64,000 nucleotides of DNA from Chloroflexota bacterium (GTDB lineage: Bacteria > Chloroflexota > Chloroflexia > Chloroflexales > Herpetosiphonaceae). A program made the position numbers and the translations under genes. The stretch is from positions 248,001 through 312,000 of the forward strand of contig JAIUOC010000010.1 of assembly GCA_020161265.1 (NCBI GenBank), in the 5' to 3' direction. This document shows, piece after piece, positions 22,131 to 30,949 of this stretch. The first letter of the stretch is position 1. Every line of letters starts with the position of its first letter. The notes under the pieces were generated by a model. The model searched no databases and was not told where the DNA came from. It saw nothing but the letters and a program-made list of their open reading frames with translations.

Positions 22131-23009
22131 ATGCAGATTGAAGTGCAGATTGTCAATGCTTTTATTGATGGCGACATTGGTGGTAATCCAGCTGGGGTGG
22201 TGTTGCAGGCTGATGGATTGAGTGGTGAGCAGAAATTGGCCGTGGCCCAGCAGGTTGGTTTATCTGAAACCGCTTTTGTGAGCAAATCGGATGTGGCGAC
22301 GATTAAGCTAGAATTTTTTACCCCAACCCGCCAAATTGCCCATTGCGGCCATGCCACGATTGCCACATTTAGTTTATTACGTCAACTCAACCGCGTGCCA
22401 ACTGGTCAGCTGGCCAAAGAAACGATCGATGGTCTGCGCGAGATTATTGTAGCGGATGATCAGGCATTTATGCAGCAGCTGGCCCCGCGCTATCAAGCAT
22501 TTGCGCTCACTGAGCCAATTGCACAACAGGCTTTGCAGTCGCTCAACATCACCAGCGGCGATTTACTGAATGGCACTGTGCCAACCTTGGTCAATACTGG
22601 CAATAGCTTTTTGATTATTGGGCTGGCGAGTGAGCAAACGCTGGTGGAATTGCAAGCCGATTTTGCCCAGATTCAGCAAATCAGTGAGCAACTCGATTTG
22701 ATTGGCTACTATGTCTTTACGCCTGCTACCAAGCAAACTGGGCGCTCGGCTGGCACGCGCATGTTCGCGCCACGCTATGGCATTCGTGAGGAAGCAGGCA
22801 CAGGCATGGCGGCTGGCCCATTGGCTTGTTATTTGCACGATCAACTGGGTTTGCAGCAAACCAGCTTGTTAATCGAGCAAGGTTGGCTGATGCAACCAGC
22901 CTCGCCCAGTGTCATCGAGGTGCAACTCAAGGTGGTTGATGGGGCAATTCAGAGCTTGTTGGCTGGTGGTCGGGCTAAAGTGATGCAAACCTTGCAGGTT
23001 GAGGTATAG
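22131..23009 (+). CDS. PhzF family isomerase-like protein
   Basis: 292 residues with a Shine-Dalgarno GAGG eight bases before the ATG. Family landmarks: 'NAFIDGDIGGNPAGVVLQAD' near the N-terminus, the catalytic Glu region 'VGLSETAFV' (Glu about residue 46), 'FFTPTRQIAHCGHATIA' and 'AGTRMFAPRYGIREEAGTG' in the second half. Members isomerise or epimerise small molecules; the PhzF reaction in phenazine synthesis is the reference case, but most family members have unknown substrates. The gene overlaps nothing and the next gene starts within two bases of its stop, so they are likely co-transcribed. Confidence 0.9.
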   Translation: MQIEVQIVNAFIDGDIGGNPAGVVLQADGLSGEQKLAVAQQVGLSETAFVSKSDVATIKLEFFTPTRQIAHCGHATIATFSLLRQLNRVPTGQLAKETIDGLREIIVADDQAFMQQLAPRYQAFALTEPIAQQALQSLNITSGDLLNGTVPTLVNTGNSFLIIGLASEQTLVELQADFAQIQQISEQLDLIGYYVFTPATKQTGRSAGTRMFAPRYGIREEAGTGMAAGPLACYLHDQLGLQQTSLLIEQGWLMQPASPSVIEVQLKVVDGAIQSLLAGGRAKVMQTLQVEV

Positions 23010-23010
23010 A

Positions 23011-23598
23011 ATGGCGCAAACATTGACCATTCAAAATTTGCTTCAAGCAATTGCCCACTACACTGTGCAAGTTGATCCTGACTTATTAACTGACTTACAG
23101 CCAGGTTATAGTGCGGAGCAGATTGCAGAAATCATTCCATTTAGGTTACCAGCAGAGATTCTCGAACTCTATGCGTGGCATAACGGAACTGATATTATTT
23201 CCCATAAAAATTTATTTTATTATCATCATTTTCTTTCAGTCGAAGATGCCTATCAAATCTATCAAGATCTGATGCAAACAAATCGGGAAATTGAATTTGA
23301 AGCCTATGAACCATTTCTATTTCCATTATTTGATTTTGAAGGTGAATATTATATGGTTCAAATGGATGAAAATCGCGATGACTATGGATCAATCTGGTTC
23401 TGTTTTCACAGTTCTGGACAAGTCTATGATTCATTAAGCACAATGTTGGCTGCAATCGAAGAATGTTATGCAGTAGGAGCTTATTTTATTCAAGAAGATG
23501 AATATATTCCTGATCAGCCTAAGGTTGCAGCAATTAAAGCCAAATGGAATCGTTGTCGCTGGAATTCTGATGGCACAACATTAAGCTATCGCACATAA
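23011..23598 (+). CDS. SMI1/KNR4 (SUKH) family protein
   Basis: 195 residues from MAQTLTIQNLLQAIAHY at 23011 (GAGG six bases upstream, inside the PhzF stop). The segment 'IAEIIPFRLPAEILELYAWHNGTD' fits the SUKH superfamily pattern, which has a 'LP.e...ly..hNG' core, and acidic aromatic stretches follow. SUKH proteins are often immunity proteins against secreted toxins but also occur as stand-alone cell regulators. No toxin gene is visible here. Confidence 0.75.
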   Translation: MAQTLTIQNLLQAIAHYTVQVDPDLLTDLQPGYSAEQIAEIIPFRLPAEILELYAWHNGTDIISHKNLFYYHHFLSVEDAYQIYQDLMQTNREIEFEAYEPFLFPLFDFEGEYYMVQMDENRDDYGSIWFCFHSSGQVYDSLSTMLAAIEECYAVGAYFIQEDEYIPDQPKVAAIKAKWNRCRWNSDGTTLSYRT

Positions 23599-23611
23599 CT
23601 ATGACCAATAC

Positions 23612-24832
23612 CTATTGAATTATAGGATTATTCCAAAGATAACGGACTGGCTTGTTGATTTTTACAATATAGCCAGCCTCAATCGCCCGTTTGAGCCATT
23701 CGCTAACCTGTTGCTTGGTTAGTTGCAGGCTTTGCATTATTTGTTCAATGGTTAATGGAGTTTTGGCTGTTTGCTCAAGGTAATTGAGAAATAGCTGATA
23801 GAAATTAATTGTTCCTGGTTGATCGATGGTTGCTGGTTTGACTGCAACAGGCGCTGGGTTGGGTTCAGTAGGCAGTAAATCAAATAAACTTAGCGGAGCT
23901 GCTTCAAGCATCACAGGTTGATTGATCAGTTGGCGCAAATCGGCGATTGGCTCGACTAAGGCTTGCGCACCTTGTTTGAGCAAGGCGGCATTGCCACTGC
24001 TGGCGGCAGAATTTGGCTTGACCCAGAGCGGAACCCATTGAGCTTTGAGGTTTTCGAGTGCGCCATGCCAAGTGCCACCTTTATTTGGGGTGCTATTGAC
24101 CACAATTGCCGCATCGGCCAAACAATAGATATATTTGTTACGCCCCATCGCATTGCCCACATCAAAGCCAGCCTCAGGATTAAACGGTGAGACCAAAACC
24201 AGTTGGTGCTGTTGCAATGCTTGGCGATAGGTTGCGGCTAATGCTGTTTTCAACAAACTATCGGCTAAAATGCCAACCACTTGACCATTTGCGGCCAATC
24301 CAGCCTGCATCACCGCTTGATCAACCCCGCGTGCACCCCCAGAAACGACAACTGCGCCGTGGTTAGCGAGCGTTGTTCCAAGCTCGGCAGTCCATTCAAG
24401 CTCGGCAGGAGTGCTATGCCGCGAACCAATCACGGCAATGCCCCCAGCATTTAAGAGTTCAGCATTGCCACAGCCAAATAGCGCTGGTGGCGCGAGCTGC
24501 TTGAGCCGTTGTTTTAACTGTTGAGGATAGCGCGGATCTGAGCGAATGATTACCCAAATTCCCGCTCGTTGCCATTTCTCTAGGGCAAAACCGAGGGCTG
24601 CCGCACGATCCAACAGCCGTTGAATTCGCTCAAGGCTGATGTTTGGATCGCTCCATTCGCTCAAGAGCTGTGGTAATTGATGGCTTAAGAGCTGTTCTGG
24701 CTGGAGTTGTTGGCTGCGTAACCACGCTGCAAAGCGGCCCCACTCGCTGGTGGTTAATGGCTTAACCTCGGTTTGCTTGCCTAAATGGGTTGTTAGCAAC
24801 AGAATTGCATGGGTTTGGGCATTGATATTCAT
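23612..24832 (-). CDS. DprA-like protein of a RecQ-PRTase operon
   Basis: 406 residues. After an N-terminal helical part (about 1-110), a Rossmann-like DprA/Smf domain runs from 'GIAVIGSRHSTPAELEW' to about residue 300, with 'VVSGGARGVDQAVMQAGL' and 'FDVGNAMGRNKYIYCLADAAIVV'. It lacks the canonical 'YP..N' and 'SE.P' motifs of competence DprA, so it is a divergent member. A winged-helix domain closes the C-terminus ('LTIEQIMQSLQLTKQQVSEWLKRAI', in parts). The start overlaps the RecQ stop as ATGA, indicating tight coupling. Competence DprA proteins load RecA; divergent ones paired with a PRTase are known in ShosTA defence systems. Confidence 0.85.
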   Translation of the reverse strand: MNINAQTHAILLLTTHLGKQTEVKPLTTSEWGRFAAWLRSQQLQPEQLLSHQLPQLLSEWSDPNISLERIQRLLDRAAALGFALEKWQRAGIWVIIRSDPRYPQQLKQRLKQLAPPALFGCGNAELLNAGGIAVIGSRHSTPAELEWTAELGTTLANHGAVVVSGGARGVDQAVMQAGLAANGQVVGILADSLLKTALAATYRQALQQHQLVLVSPFNPEAGFDVGNAMGRNKYIYCLADAAIVVNSTPNKGGTWHGALENLKAQWVPLWVKPNSAASSGNAALLKQGAQALVEPIADLRQLINQPVMLEAAPLSLFDLLPTEPNPAPVAVKPATIDQPGTINFYQLFLNYLEQTAKTPLTIEQIMQSLQLTKQQVSEWLKRAIEAGYIVKINKPVRYLWNNPIIQ

Positions 24833-26928
24833 TCTTCGTCATCACTTGCTGTCGAGGCTAAGGCACAGGGATAAACCGCTGTGGCTCCAGCTTCTTTTAA
24901 TAATTTGGCAACGATGGTTAACGTCCAGCGTGAATCAACAATATCATCAATTAATAACACTGGCTCAGCCTTCGATTCTACAATCTTGAAGGCATTAAGC
25001 ACATTCATTTGTTGATGAAAAGCATTATGCTGGGATTTCTGCGGCTCATTATTATGGATTTTGACAACCGCTGCAAGCCATGGTAAGCCCAGTTGTTGGG
25101 CTACTCGTTGGGCAAAATCTTCAACTAAACGGGGATTTCTGGTCGAAGGGATGGAAGTAACCCATGTTGGAAATGGTTGTGGTTGCCAGCGCTGTTGAAT
25201 CATTTCCACGAGAGCATCGACTAAATCATCGCGAAACCGCCCCTGCTTTTTATCGTGGCTAACCATTGCGCCCCAACCAGCATGACCCCAGCGAGCTAAA
25301 ACCCGACCTGGTTCTGCTCGCAAATGTTCGGGGAGACTAGCCAGTTGGCGGTAAATACTTGGAATATTGGGAGCAGCAATTTTTCTTGGTTCTAATATTT
25401 GTTCCGAGTGCTTGAGAAATCGCGCTGCTTGGTTGATTAAATTGGGTGCTGGCTCATTGCTCAATAATCGGCCACGACAATTGGCACAGCGCCCACAATC
25501 ATTACTTTGCGCGTCATCAAGGGCTTCAGCTAAATGGCGCATCAAGCATTTTGGCGTATCAACATAAGTTTGAATTGCTTGCCATTCTTGGATGCGCCGC
25601 TGATTCAGGCGCTCGATTTTGGCCTGATCAAGCTGATAGTTGCTGGCGTTGATGGTTGGATGCCATTTTTTTTGATTGTAGATGACTGGTGGATTGGCTT
25701 CCACCGACAAAAATTTTAGGGCATGCTCCAGTTTGCCTCGACGCACATTAATTTTTTGCAGAATCTGATTCAGTTTTGCCCCATCATGCTGATTGATCTC
25801 GTGCAAAACTGCTGCAATTGTGGCTTGGCTCGGAAAAGCTTCACGCCGAAAATACTCATGAATTGCTGCATCTTCTTCGCCAGCCAACAAAATGCCATAG
25901 GCTTGTTCAATGGCGCGGCCAGCCCGCCCAACCTGCTGATAGTAGGCAATAATCGAGCTGGGCGCTTGATAATGAATCACGAATCCCAAATCTGGCTTAT
26001 CGTAGCCCATTCCCAAGGCACTGGTTGCCACCAAAACTTTGATTTGATTGTGGGCTAAACGTTTTTCAAAACTGGCGCGAGTCTCCGCATCCAAACCCGC
26101 ATGATAAGCACAAGCACTAATATCCTGCCGGTTAAGCCACGTAGTCACGTATTCTGTATCGGCCTGAGTTAGGGTATAGATAATGCCTGTGCCTGGTAAT
26201 TGAGGCAAATAGTGCGCCAACCATGCCAAACGGCTCGCAGCATCAGGCAAGCGAATTGTTTGCAAACTCAGGCTTTCACGCATTAAAGGGCCACGTTCAA
26301 CCGCAAAATTCCCCAAATGTTGGCAAATATCATCAATCACGCGCTGGTTGGCAGTAGCAGTTGTGGCTAACATCGGCAAATTTTTTGGCATTCCTTGGAG
26401 TGTTTGAACGATTCGGCGATAGTCGGGGCGAAAATCATGGCCCCAATCGGAAATACAATGAGCCTCATCAATCACCAACAAGCCAATTTGCTGGCTGATT
26501 GGCGATAACACCTCTTCCATAAAGGCTTCATTGGCAAAGCGCTCAGGGGCAATCAACAATACATCAACTTGATTTTGGCGCACACTGCTCTTTATGCGGT
26601 CCCAATCTTCGGGATTGCTTGAATTAATACTGACGGCAGTTAAGCCAAAGCGTTGGGCGGCTTCGATTTGATTGTGAATTAATGCTAACAAGGGTGAAAT
26701 AATCAGGGTCATTTTGCCACGTTGCTGGCGGATATGTTGGGCTGCGATAAAATAAACCCAACTTTTACCCCAGCCTGTGCGCTGAACCACCAGCAGTTGT
26801 TGATTGTCATTAATCAGCCGATCGATCGCCGACCATTGCCCATCACGAAAGTTGGCATGAGGGTTATTTAATGATTGCCGTAGTTGCTCAAGCGCTACCT
26901 CGTAGCTTAACTCCGCAGTAATTTGCAT
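24829..26928 (-). CDS. RecQ-family helicase fused to a phosphoribosyltransferase domain
   Basis: 699 residues from MQITAELSYEVAL at 26928 (GGAG eight bases upstream). Helicase motifs: Walker A 'QRTGWGKSWVYF' (about residue 48), DEAH box 'LLVIDEAHCISDWGHDFRPD' (about 145), 'MLATTATA' and the motif VI region 'SSIIAYYQQVGRAGRAIEQ' (about 330). The RecQ zinc-binding cluster 'NDCGRCANC' follows. Residues about 560-699 form a PRTase-like domain whose PRPP loop is 'VLLIDDIVDSRWTLTI'. This is a fusion: common RecQ proteins end with RQC/HRDC domains. The coupled DprA-like gene downstream makes a likely two-component nucleic-acid surveillance or defence unit. Confidence 0.88.
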   Translation of the reverse strand: MQITAELSYEVALEQLRQSLNNPHANFRDGQWSAIDRLINDNQQLLVVQRTGWGKSWVYFIAAQHIRQQRGKMTLIISPLLALIHNQIEAAQRFGLTAVSINSSNPEDWDRIKSSVRQNQVDVLLIAPERFANEAFMEEVLSPISQQIGLLVIDEAHCISDWGHDFRPDYRRIVQTLQGMPKNLPMLATTATANQRVIDDICQHLGNFAVERGPLMRESLSLQTIRLPDAASRLAWLAHYLPQLPGTGIIYTLTQADTEYVTTWLNRQDISACAYHAGLDAETRASFEKRLAHNQIKVLVATSALGMGYDKPDLGFVIHYQAPSSIIAYYQQVGRAGRAIEQAYGILLAGEEDAAIHEYFRREAFPSQATIAAVLHEINQHDGAKLNQILQKINVRRGKLEHALKFLSVEANPPVIYNQKKWHPTINASNYQLDQAKIERLNQRRIQEWQAIQTYVDTPKCLMRHLAEALDDAQSNDCGRCANCRGRLLSNEPAPNLINQAARFLKHSEQILEPRKIAAPNIPSIYRQLASLPEHLRAEPGRVLARWGHAGWGAMVSHDKKQGRFRDDLVDALVEMIQQRWQPQPFPTWVTSIPSTRNPRLVEDFAQRVAQQLGLPWLAAVVKIHNNEPQKSQHNAFHQQMNVLNAFKIVESKAEPVLLIDDIVDSRWTLTIVAKLLKEAGATAVYPCALASTASDDEE

Positions 26929-27015
26929 TAATAGCACTCCAATCTCAAGTAATAACAAATCGTTGCAGCGAGATTAGTATACAAGAGATTGCAGCATCTA
27001 GTTAATGCTATGTGC

Positions 27016-29199
27016 TTAGAACTTCGCTGTTTGCATCAGGCTAATAATTTCGTCGATGGTTTGGCTTGCACCGGTTTGTTTGAGGCTTGCCAAGCGTTCG
27101 TTACCAAGCATCGTGCTTAATTCTGTTTCGAGCATTGTTTGTTGACGCTCATCGTACCAAAGTGGGGTTAATTGCAGTTCGCTGAACAAGGCGCTAGCAT
27201 AGCCCCATGCCAGCGCCGCTGCTTCAGCCAAGCCAGCCTTGAGCAAGATTTCGCTAGCGGTTTTGGCTCCAACCAACATGCCAATTTTGGCTTGGGCATT
27301 TTTGCGTAAAATCAACGCTTCAACCAAGCAATCCCGCGCTCGCTCAAAACGACCTTGGCCGCCCAAACAAGCAGCTAAATTGGTCAGAAAATAGCCCAAG
27401 CCATTGTAATCGCGATTATCACGACAAAGCGCTAAGCCCTCTTCTAGCAAGGGTTCGGCCTCGGCATAACGATATTCGAGAATTTCAATCAAGGCCAAGT
27501 TGCTCAGTGGCATGGTCAAATTAAAGGGATTATTGGCTGGGCGGAATAAGGCTAAAACTTCAGCATAAATTTGACGTGCTGCCGCCAAGTTGCCACGATC
27601 AATCTCAACCAAACCCAAATTGTTGAGCGTAATCCCCAGCATCGTCTGATCATCGAGGGTGCGATAGATTGCCAAGGCTTGCGCGAAATAGTCGCTGGCT
27701 GGTTGATGCAAGCCTTGTTCATAGAGCACTAAGCCCATCGTATTGAGTAGCCGCGCAGTTTCGGCTTGGTTGGTTGATTCAATCGCTAAGGCTGCCTCAA
27801 GGTATTGTTTGGCTTCTTGATAGCAGCTTTGCGACCAAGCCATGCCTGCGGCTGCACCCAACGCTGGCCGCACAATTATGGGGTCGGCCTTGGCTTGGTG
27901 TTCTAACGCGGCGGTGATCCAGCGGCGACCTTCGGTGAGATAGCCTTGACGTACCCAAAACATCACCAAATTGCTGCTTAATTGCAAGGCCAAATTGGCT
28001 TCGTTATGACTCAAAGCCCATTGAATCGCTGAACGAATATTGTGAATTTCGCTGAGCAGTCGATTTGTCCAGTATTCATGCTTGGGGCCGCCCAACTCAG
28101 CTTTGGCAGTTATGCTCAAATCACGGTAATACTGGGCATGATACAGATCAATTTGATGGGCTTCTTTGCGTTTGCGCAAACGCTGGTGAGCATATTCACG
28201 CACAGCATCGAGCATAATGTAGCGTGATTGCTGACCAGGCATGGTTTCTTCCAAGAGCAAATGTTTTTGCTTCAAACTGGTAATACCTGGATCAACAGCG
28301 GTCGCGAATTCGCCAACTGTTTGATAGAGCGCCATCACTGCATCGTTGGAGCAACCGCCAATAAACGCGCCCAAGCGGCTAAATAAGGTTTGTTGCGGCG
28401 CTGACAAACGGCTAAAGCACCAATCGAGCACAGGGTAGAGCACATGATGGCGGGCAGGTTTGGCAATTGTTGTGCCTCGGCCAAGTGCCAAATAATTGCG
28501 CACGAGCAACAGCAAATCGGTCGGCGAGAGCGCCGAACTATGGGCAGCAATTAATTCAATCGCCAAGGGCAAGCCATGCAACAACCGACAAATTTCGACC
28601 ACAGCCTTGGCTTGGGTGTCGGTCAACACAAAGCGCGGCTGAATCGCCTGCATGCGATCAACAAACAAGGCAATCGCTGAATATTCTAATAATTGATTGG
28701 CTGGCAGATTGGACTGCTCGGGCACTTCGAGCGGTGGCACACTAAACTCATATTCATCAGCCAAGCCCAACGCAACTTGGCTCGTCACCATAAATTGAGC
28801 CTGATCGGTGCGTTCGATCAGCAATTTAAGCTCATCAGCAGCCCGTTTGACCTGCTCGAAATTATCGAGGATCAACAATACTCGCTTGCCGCGCAGAAAA
28901 TTTACCACGCTATCGAGCAACGATTGATTGGCTGTTTCATGCACGCCCAAGGTATGGGCGATGGTTGGCAGCACAAAGACCGCATCATCAACTGGCGCTA
29001 AATTGATAAAATAGCAACCATCAGTAAAACTATCGCGGATAGTTTCGGTTGCTTCAAGCCCCAGCCGGGTTTTGCCAGTGCCACTCGCGCCGATCAAGCT
29101 CACAAGCCGATGCGCTTGCTCTTGAAATAGAGCAACTAAGGCGGAAACCACACGGTTGCGGCCAATTAAGCGGGTCGAATACTGGGGAAGATGATGCAT
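27016..29199 (-). CDS. STAND ATPase with TPR repeats (NB-ARC-like)
   Basis: 727 residues with GGAG six bases upstream. The N-terminus is directly a STAND/NB-ARC ATPase: 'LIGRNRVVSALVALF', Walker A 'GASGTGKTRLGLE' (about residue 37), Walker B 'LLILDNFEQV' (about 110) and 'LPLAIELIAAHSS' (winged-helix/GxP region). From about residue 390 the protein is TPR-like helices ('NTMGLVLYEQGLHQPASDYF', 'NNLGLVEIDRGNLAAARQ'). No DNA-binding or effector domain is seen at either end, so it may act as a sensor or scaffold needing a partner. It is a paralogue of the protein at 60054-62243. Confidence 0.85.
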   Translation of the reverse strand: MHHLPQYSTRLIGRNRVVSALVALFQEQAHRLVSLIGASGTGKTRLGLEATETIRDSFTDGCYFINLAPVDDAVFVLPTIAHTLGVHETANQSLLDSVVNFLRGKRVLLILDNFEQVKRAADELKLLIERTDQAQFMVTSQVALGLADEYEFSVPPLEVPEQSNLPANQLLEYSAIALFVDRMQAIQPRFVLTDTQAKAVVEICRLLHGLPLAIELIAAHSSALSPTDLLLLVRNYLALGRGTTIAKPARHHVLYPVLDWCFSRLSAPQQTLFSRLGAFIGGCSNDAVMALYQTVGEFATAVDPGITSLKQKHLLLEETMPGQQSRYIMLDAVREYAHQRLRKRKEAHQIDLYHAQYYRDLSITAKAELGGPKHEYWTNRLLSEIHNIRSAIQWALSHNEANLALQLSSNLVMFWVRQGYLTEGRRWITAALEHQAKADPIIVRPALGAAAGMAWSQSCYQEAKQYLEAALAIESTNQAETARLLNTMGLVLYEQGLHQPASDYFAQALAIYRTLDDQTMLGITLNNLGLVEIDRGNLAAARQIYAEVLALFRPANNPFNLTMPLSNLALIEILEYRYAEAEPLLEEGLALCRDNRDYNGLGYFLTNLAACLGGQGRFERARDCLVEALILRKNAQAKIGMLVGAKTASEILLKAGLAEAAALAWGYASALFSELQLTPLWYDERQQTMLETELSTMLGNERLASLKQTGASQTIDEIISLMQTAKF

Positions 29200-29428
29200 G
29201 GCGAACTCCAGTATGCTAATGTGGGGTATCGGGCAGGCTGTAGTCAGCGTTGATGCGTCGTTGGGCTGATGATTGATGGCAAGCTCGGGTGTTTAATTAT
29301 ACCGCGAGAATTGCCAAAATTCATGGCGAATTTTCGGTGCTACCTAGTTACTGAATTGAAATGGGAGCAAAATGGGATCAGATGCAGAGGTTTATCTGTT
29401 TGATTATCAAACTTATTACTAAAAACAT

Positions 29429-29462
29429 CGGGCGGGTGCTATCAGTCGATTGCACCCGCCCG
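29429..29462 (-). terminator. Terminator downstream of the HtrA gene
   Basis: An 11-bp stem (CGGGCGGGTGC / GCACCCGCCCG, 12-base loop). On the minus strand it is followed by ATGTTTTTAG, so it probably ends the HtrA transcript; it is about 125 bases past the stop. The rest of the 390-base gap between 29200 and 29587 shows no gene. Confidence 0.6.
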
Positions 29463-29587
29463 TGTTTGCTGTGTGGAGAGGTCTGGCATAAGGGAAACCG
29501 TGCAGCCTGCAAAAAAGATACGGCTCTTGATCCAGATTCTCGAAAGATCCCCCCAAGGGGTGATAAAATAGATCTAACCTGCTGGGT

Positions 29588-30787
29588 TTAAGGGCGTGCC
29601 CCCAACGTTACCTCGATCGTTTGCTCTTCATCCCCCCGAATGATCGTCAAAGTGACCTTATCGCCAACCCGCGAATCGTTGATATGGGCAATCAGATCGT
29701 CGCTTGAACGAATGCTTTCGCCGTTGAAGGCCGTCACAATGTCGCTATCAATAATTAATGCAGAACCTTCAACTTGAATGCTTTTTGTACCCAAGCGAAT
29801 TCCAGCTTGATCGGCGGGGCCATCGACGACTACATTGGTGACCAACGCGCCTTGGCTGACTGGTAATTTCAATTCTTGCGCCAATTGGGCGCTGATCGTC
29901 AACATGCTCACGCCAAGGTAAGCCGAATCGTGCTTGCCAGTTTTAATCAGATCATCAACAATAATTTTGACTGTGTTAGCAGGCACGGCATAGCCAACTC
30001 CAGCAAAGGCTGGCGCAGCGGTTGGATCACTCACCCGAATCGCGGTGTTGATCCCAATCACTTCGCCTTTACTGTTAAGCAATGGCCCACCGCTATTGCC
30101 TGGATTGATCGCCGCATCGGTCTGAATAATTCGGCTGATGCGGAATTGACCACCATTAGCAAGGGTACGACCTGGCAACGAACGCCCTTCGACCGCGCTC
30201 ACAATCCCCAAAGTCATGGTATTTTGCAAGCCAAACGGATTGCCAATTGCAATCGTATCTTGACCAACTTGGACTTCGCGTGAGTTGCCAAACACCATCG
30301 GCGCAATCTCGCTCACGGTCGCGGCATCAACCTTAATCACCGCAATATCGTTATCTTCGTCGGCTCCGCGCAGAGTAGCTGGCACTTGTCGGCCATCAGC
30401 AAAGGTGACGAAAATGCGGGTTGCGCCTTCGATTACATGGTTGTTGGTAGCAATATGGCCTTGATCGTCAACCAAAAAGCCCGAGCCAAGTGCCTCGCCA
30501 GTTAGATCGTCGCTGCCCTCACCGACAACTTCGGTATCGATGCTGACAACTGCTGGGCCAACCCGCTTATACAAATCGATCCGCGCTTGTTCGTCGCTCA
30601 AATCATTGCTTGGGGCTTCGCTCAAGGCACTAACCGGAACTGGCGTTGCTTCAACTGAAAGACTCGAATCACTATTTGAGCTTTCTCCATCTGGAGCAAA
30701 GATCCAAATCAACAGGCTTGCCACAATACAAAGGCCTAGTGGAATAAGAAATGCTGGAATCAAAATACGCATGCTGCGTTGCTTCAT
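29588..30787 (-). CDS. HtrA/DegP-type serine protease
   Basis: 399 residues from MKQRSMRILIPAFLIPL at 30787 (AAAGGA eight bases upstream). One N-terminal membrane helix anchors it facing outside. The trypsin-like domain carries the triad: His in 'ATNNHVIEGA', Asp in 'EDNDIAVIKV' and Ser in 'INPGNSGGPLLN'. One PDZ domain follows ('AYLGVSMLTISAQLAQEL' to the end). It degrades or refolds damaged envelope proteins. Typical architecture for the family in Gram-positive-like and Chloroflexota bacteria. Confidence 0.93.
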   Translation of the reverse strand: MKQRSMRILIPAFLIPLGLCIVASLLIWIFAPDGESSNSDSSLSVEATPVPVSALSEAPSNDLSDEQARIDLYKRVGPAVVSIDTEVVGEGSDDLTGEALGSGFLVDDQGHIATNNHVIEGATRIFVTFADGRQVPATLRGADEDNDIAVIKVDAATVSEIAPMVFGNSREVQVGQDTIAIGNPFGLQNTMTLGIVSAVEGRSLPGRTLANGGQFRISRIIQTDAAINPGNSGGPLLNSKGEVIGINTAIRVSDPTAAPAFAGVGYAVPANTVKIIVDDLIKTGKHDSAYLGVSMLTISAQLAQELKLPVSQGALVTNVVVDGPADQAGIRLGTKSIQVEGSALIIDSDIVTAFNGESIRSSDDLIAHINDSRVGDKVTLTIIRGDEEQTIEVTLGARP

Positions 30788-30949
30788 GCAAACCATCCTT
30801 TCTGCATAATCACCCGAAGTTGGTGTAGGCTGCATGCTATAATTTTATCGCAAAATCTATTTGTGGGGGTTGGGGATCAGGGGTCAGGGATCGGGAATAT
30901 GCTGATGTTAACCAGCCCCCATTCCCCAGCGACCAGTCCCCAAAAGACT

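Noticed and set aside
29361..29591. Plus-strand ORF of 76 codons in the gap before the HtrA gene
   Set aside because: Cys/Arg/Lys-rich random composition, contains the terminator stem, no ribosome site.
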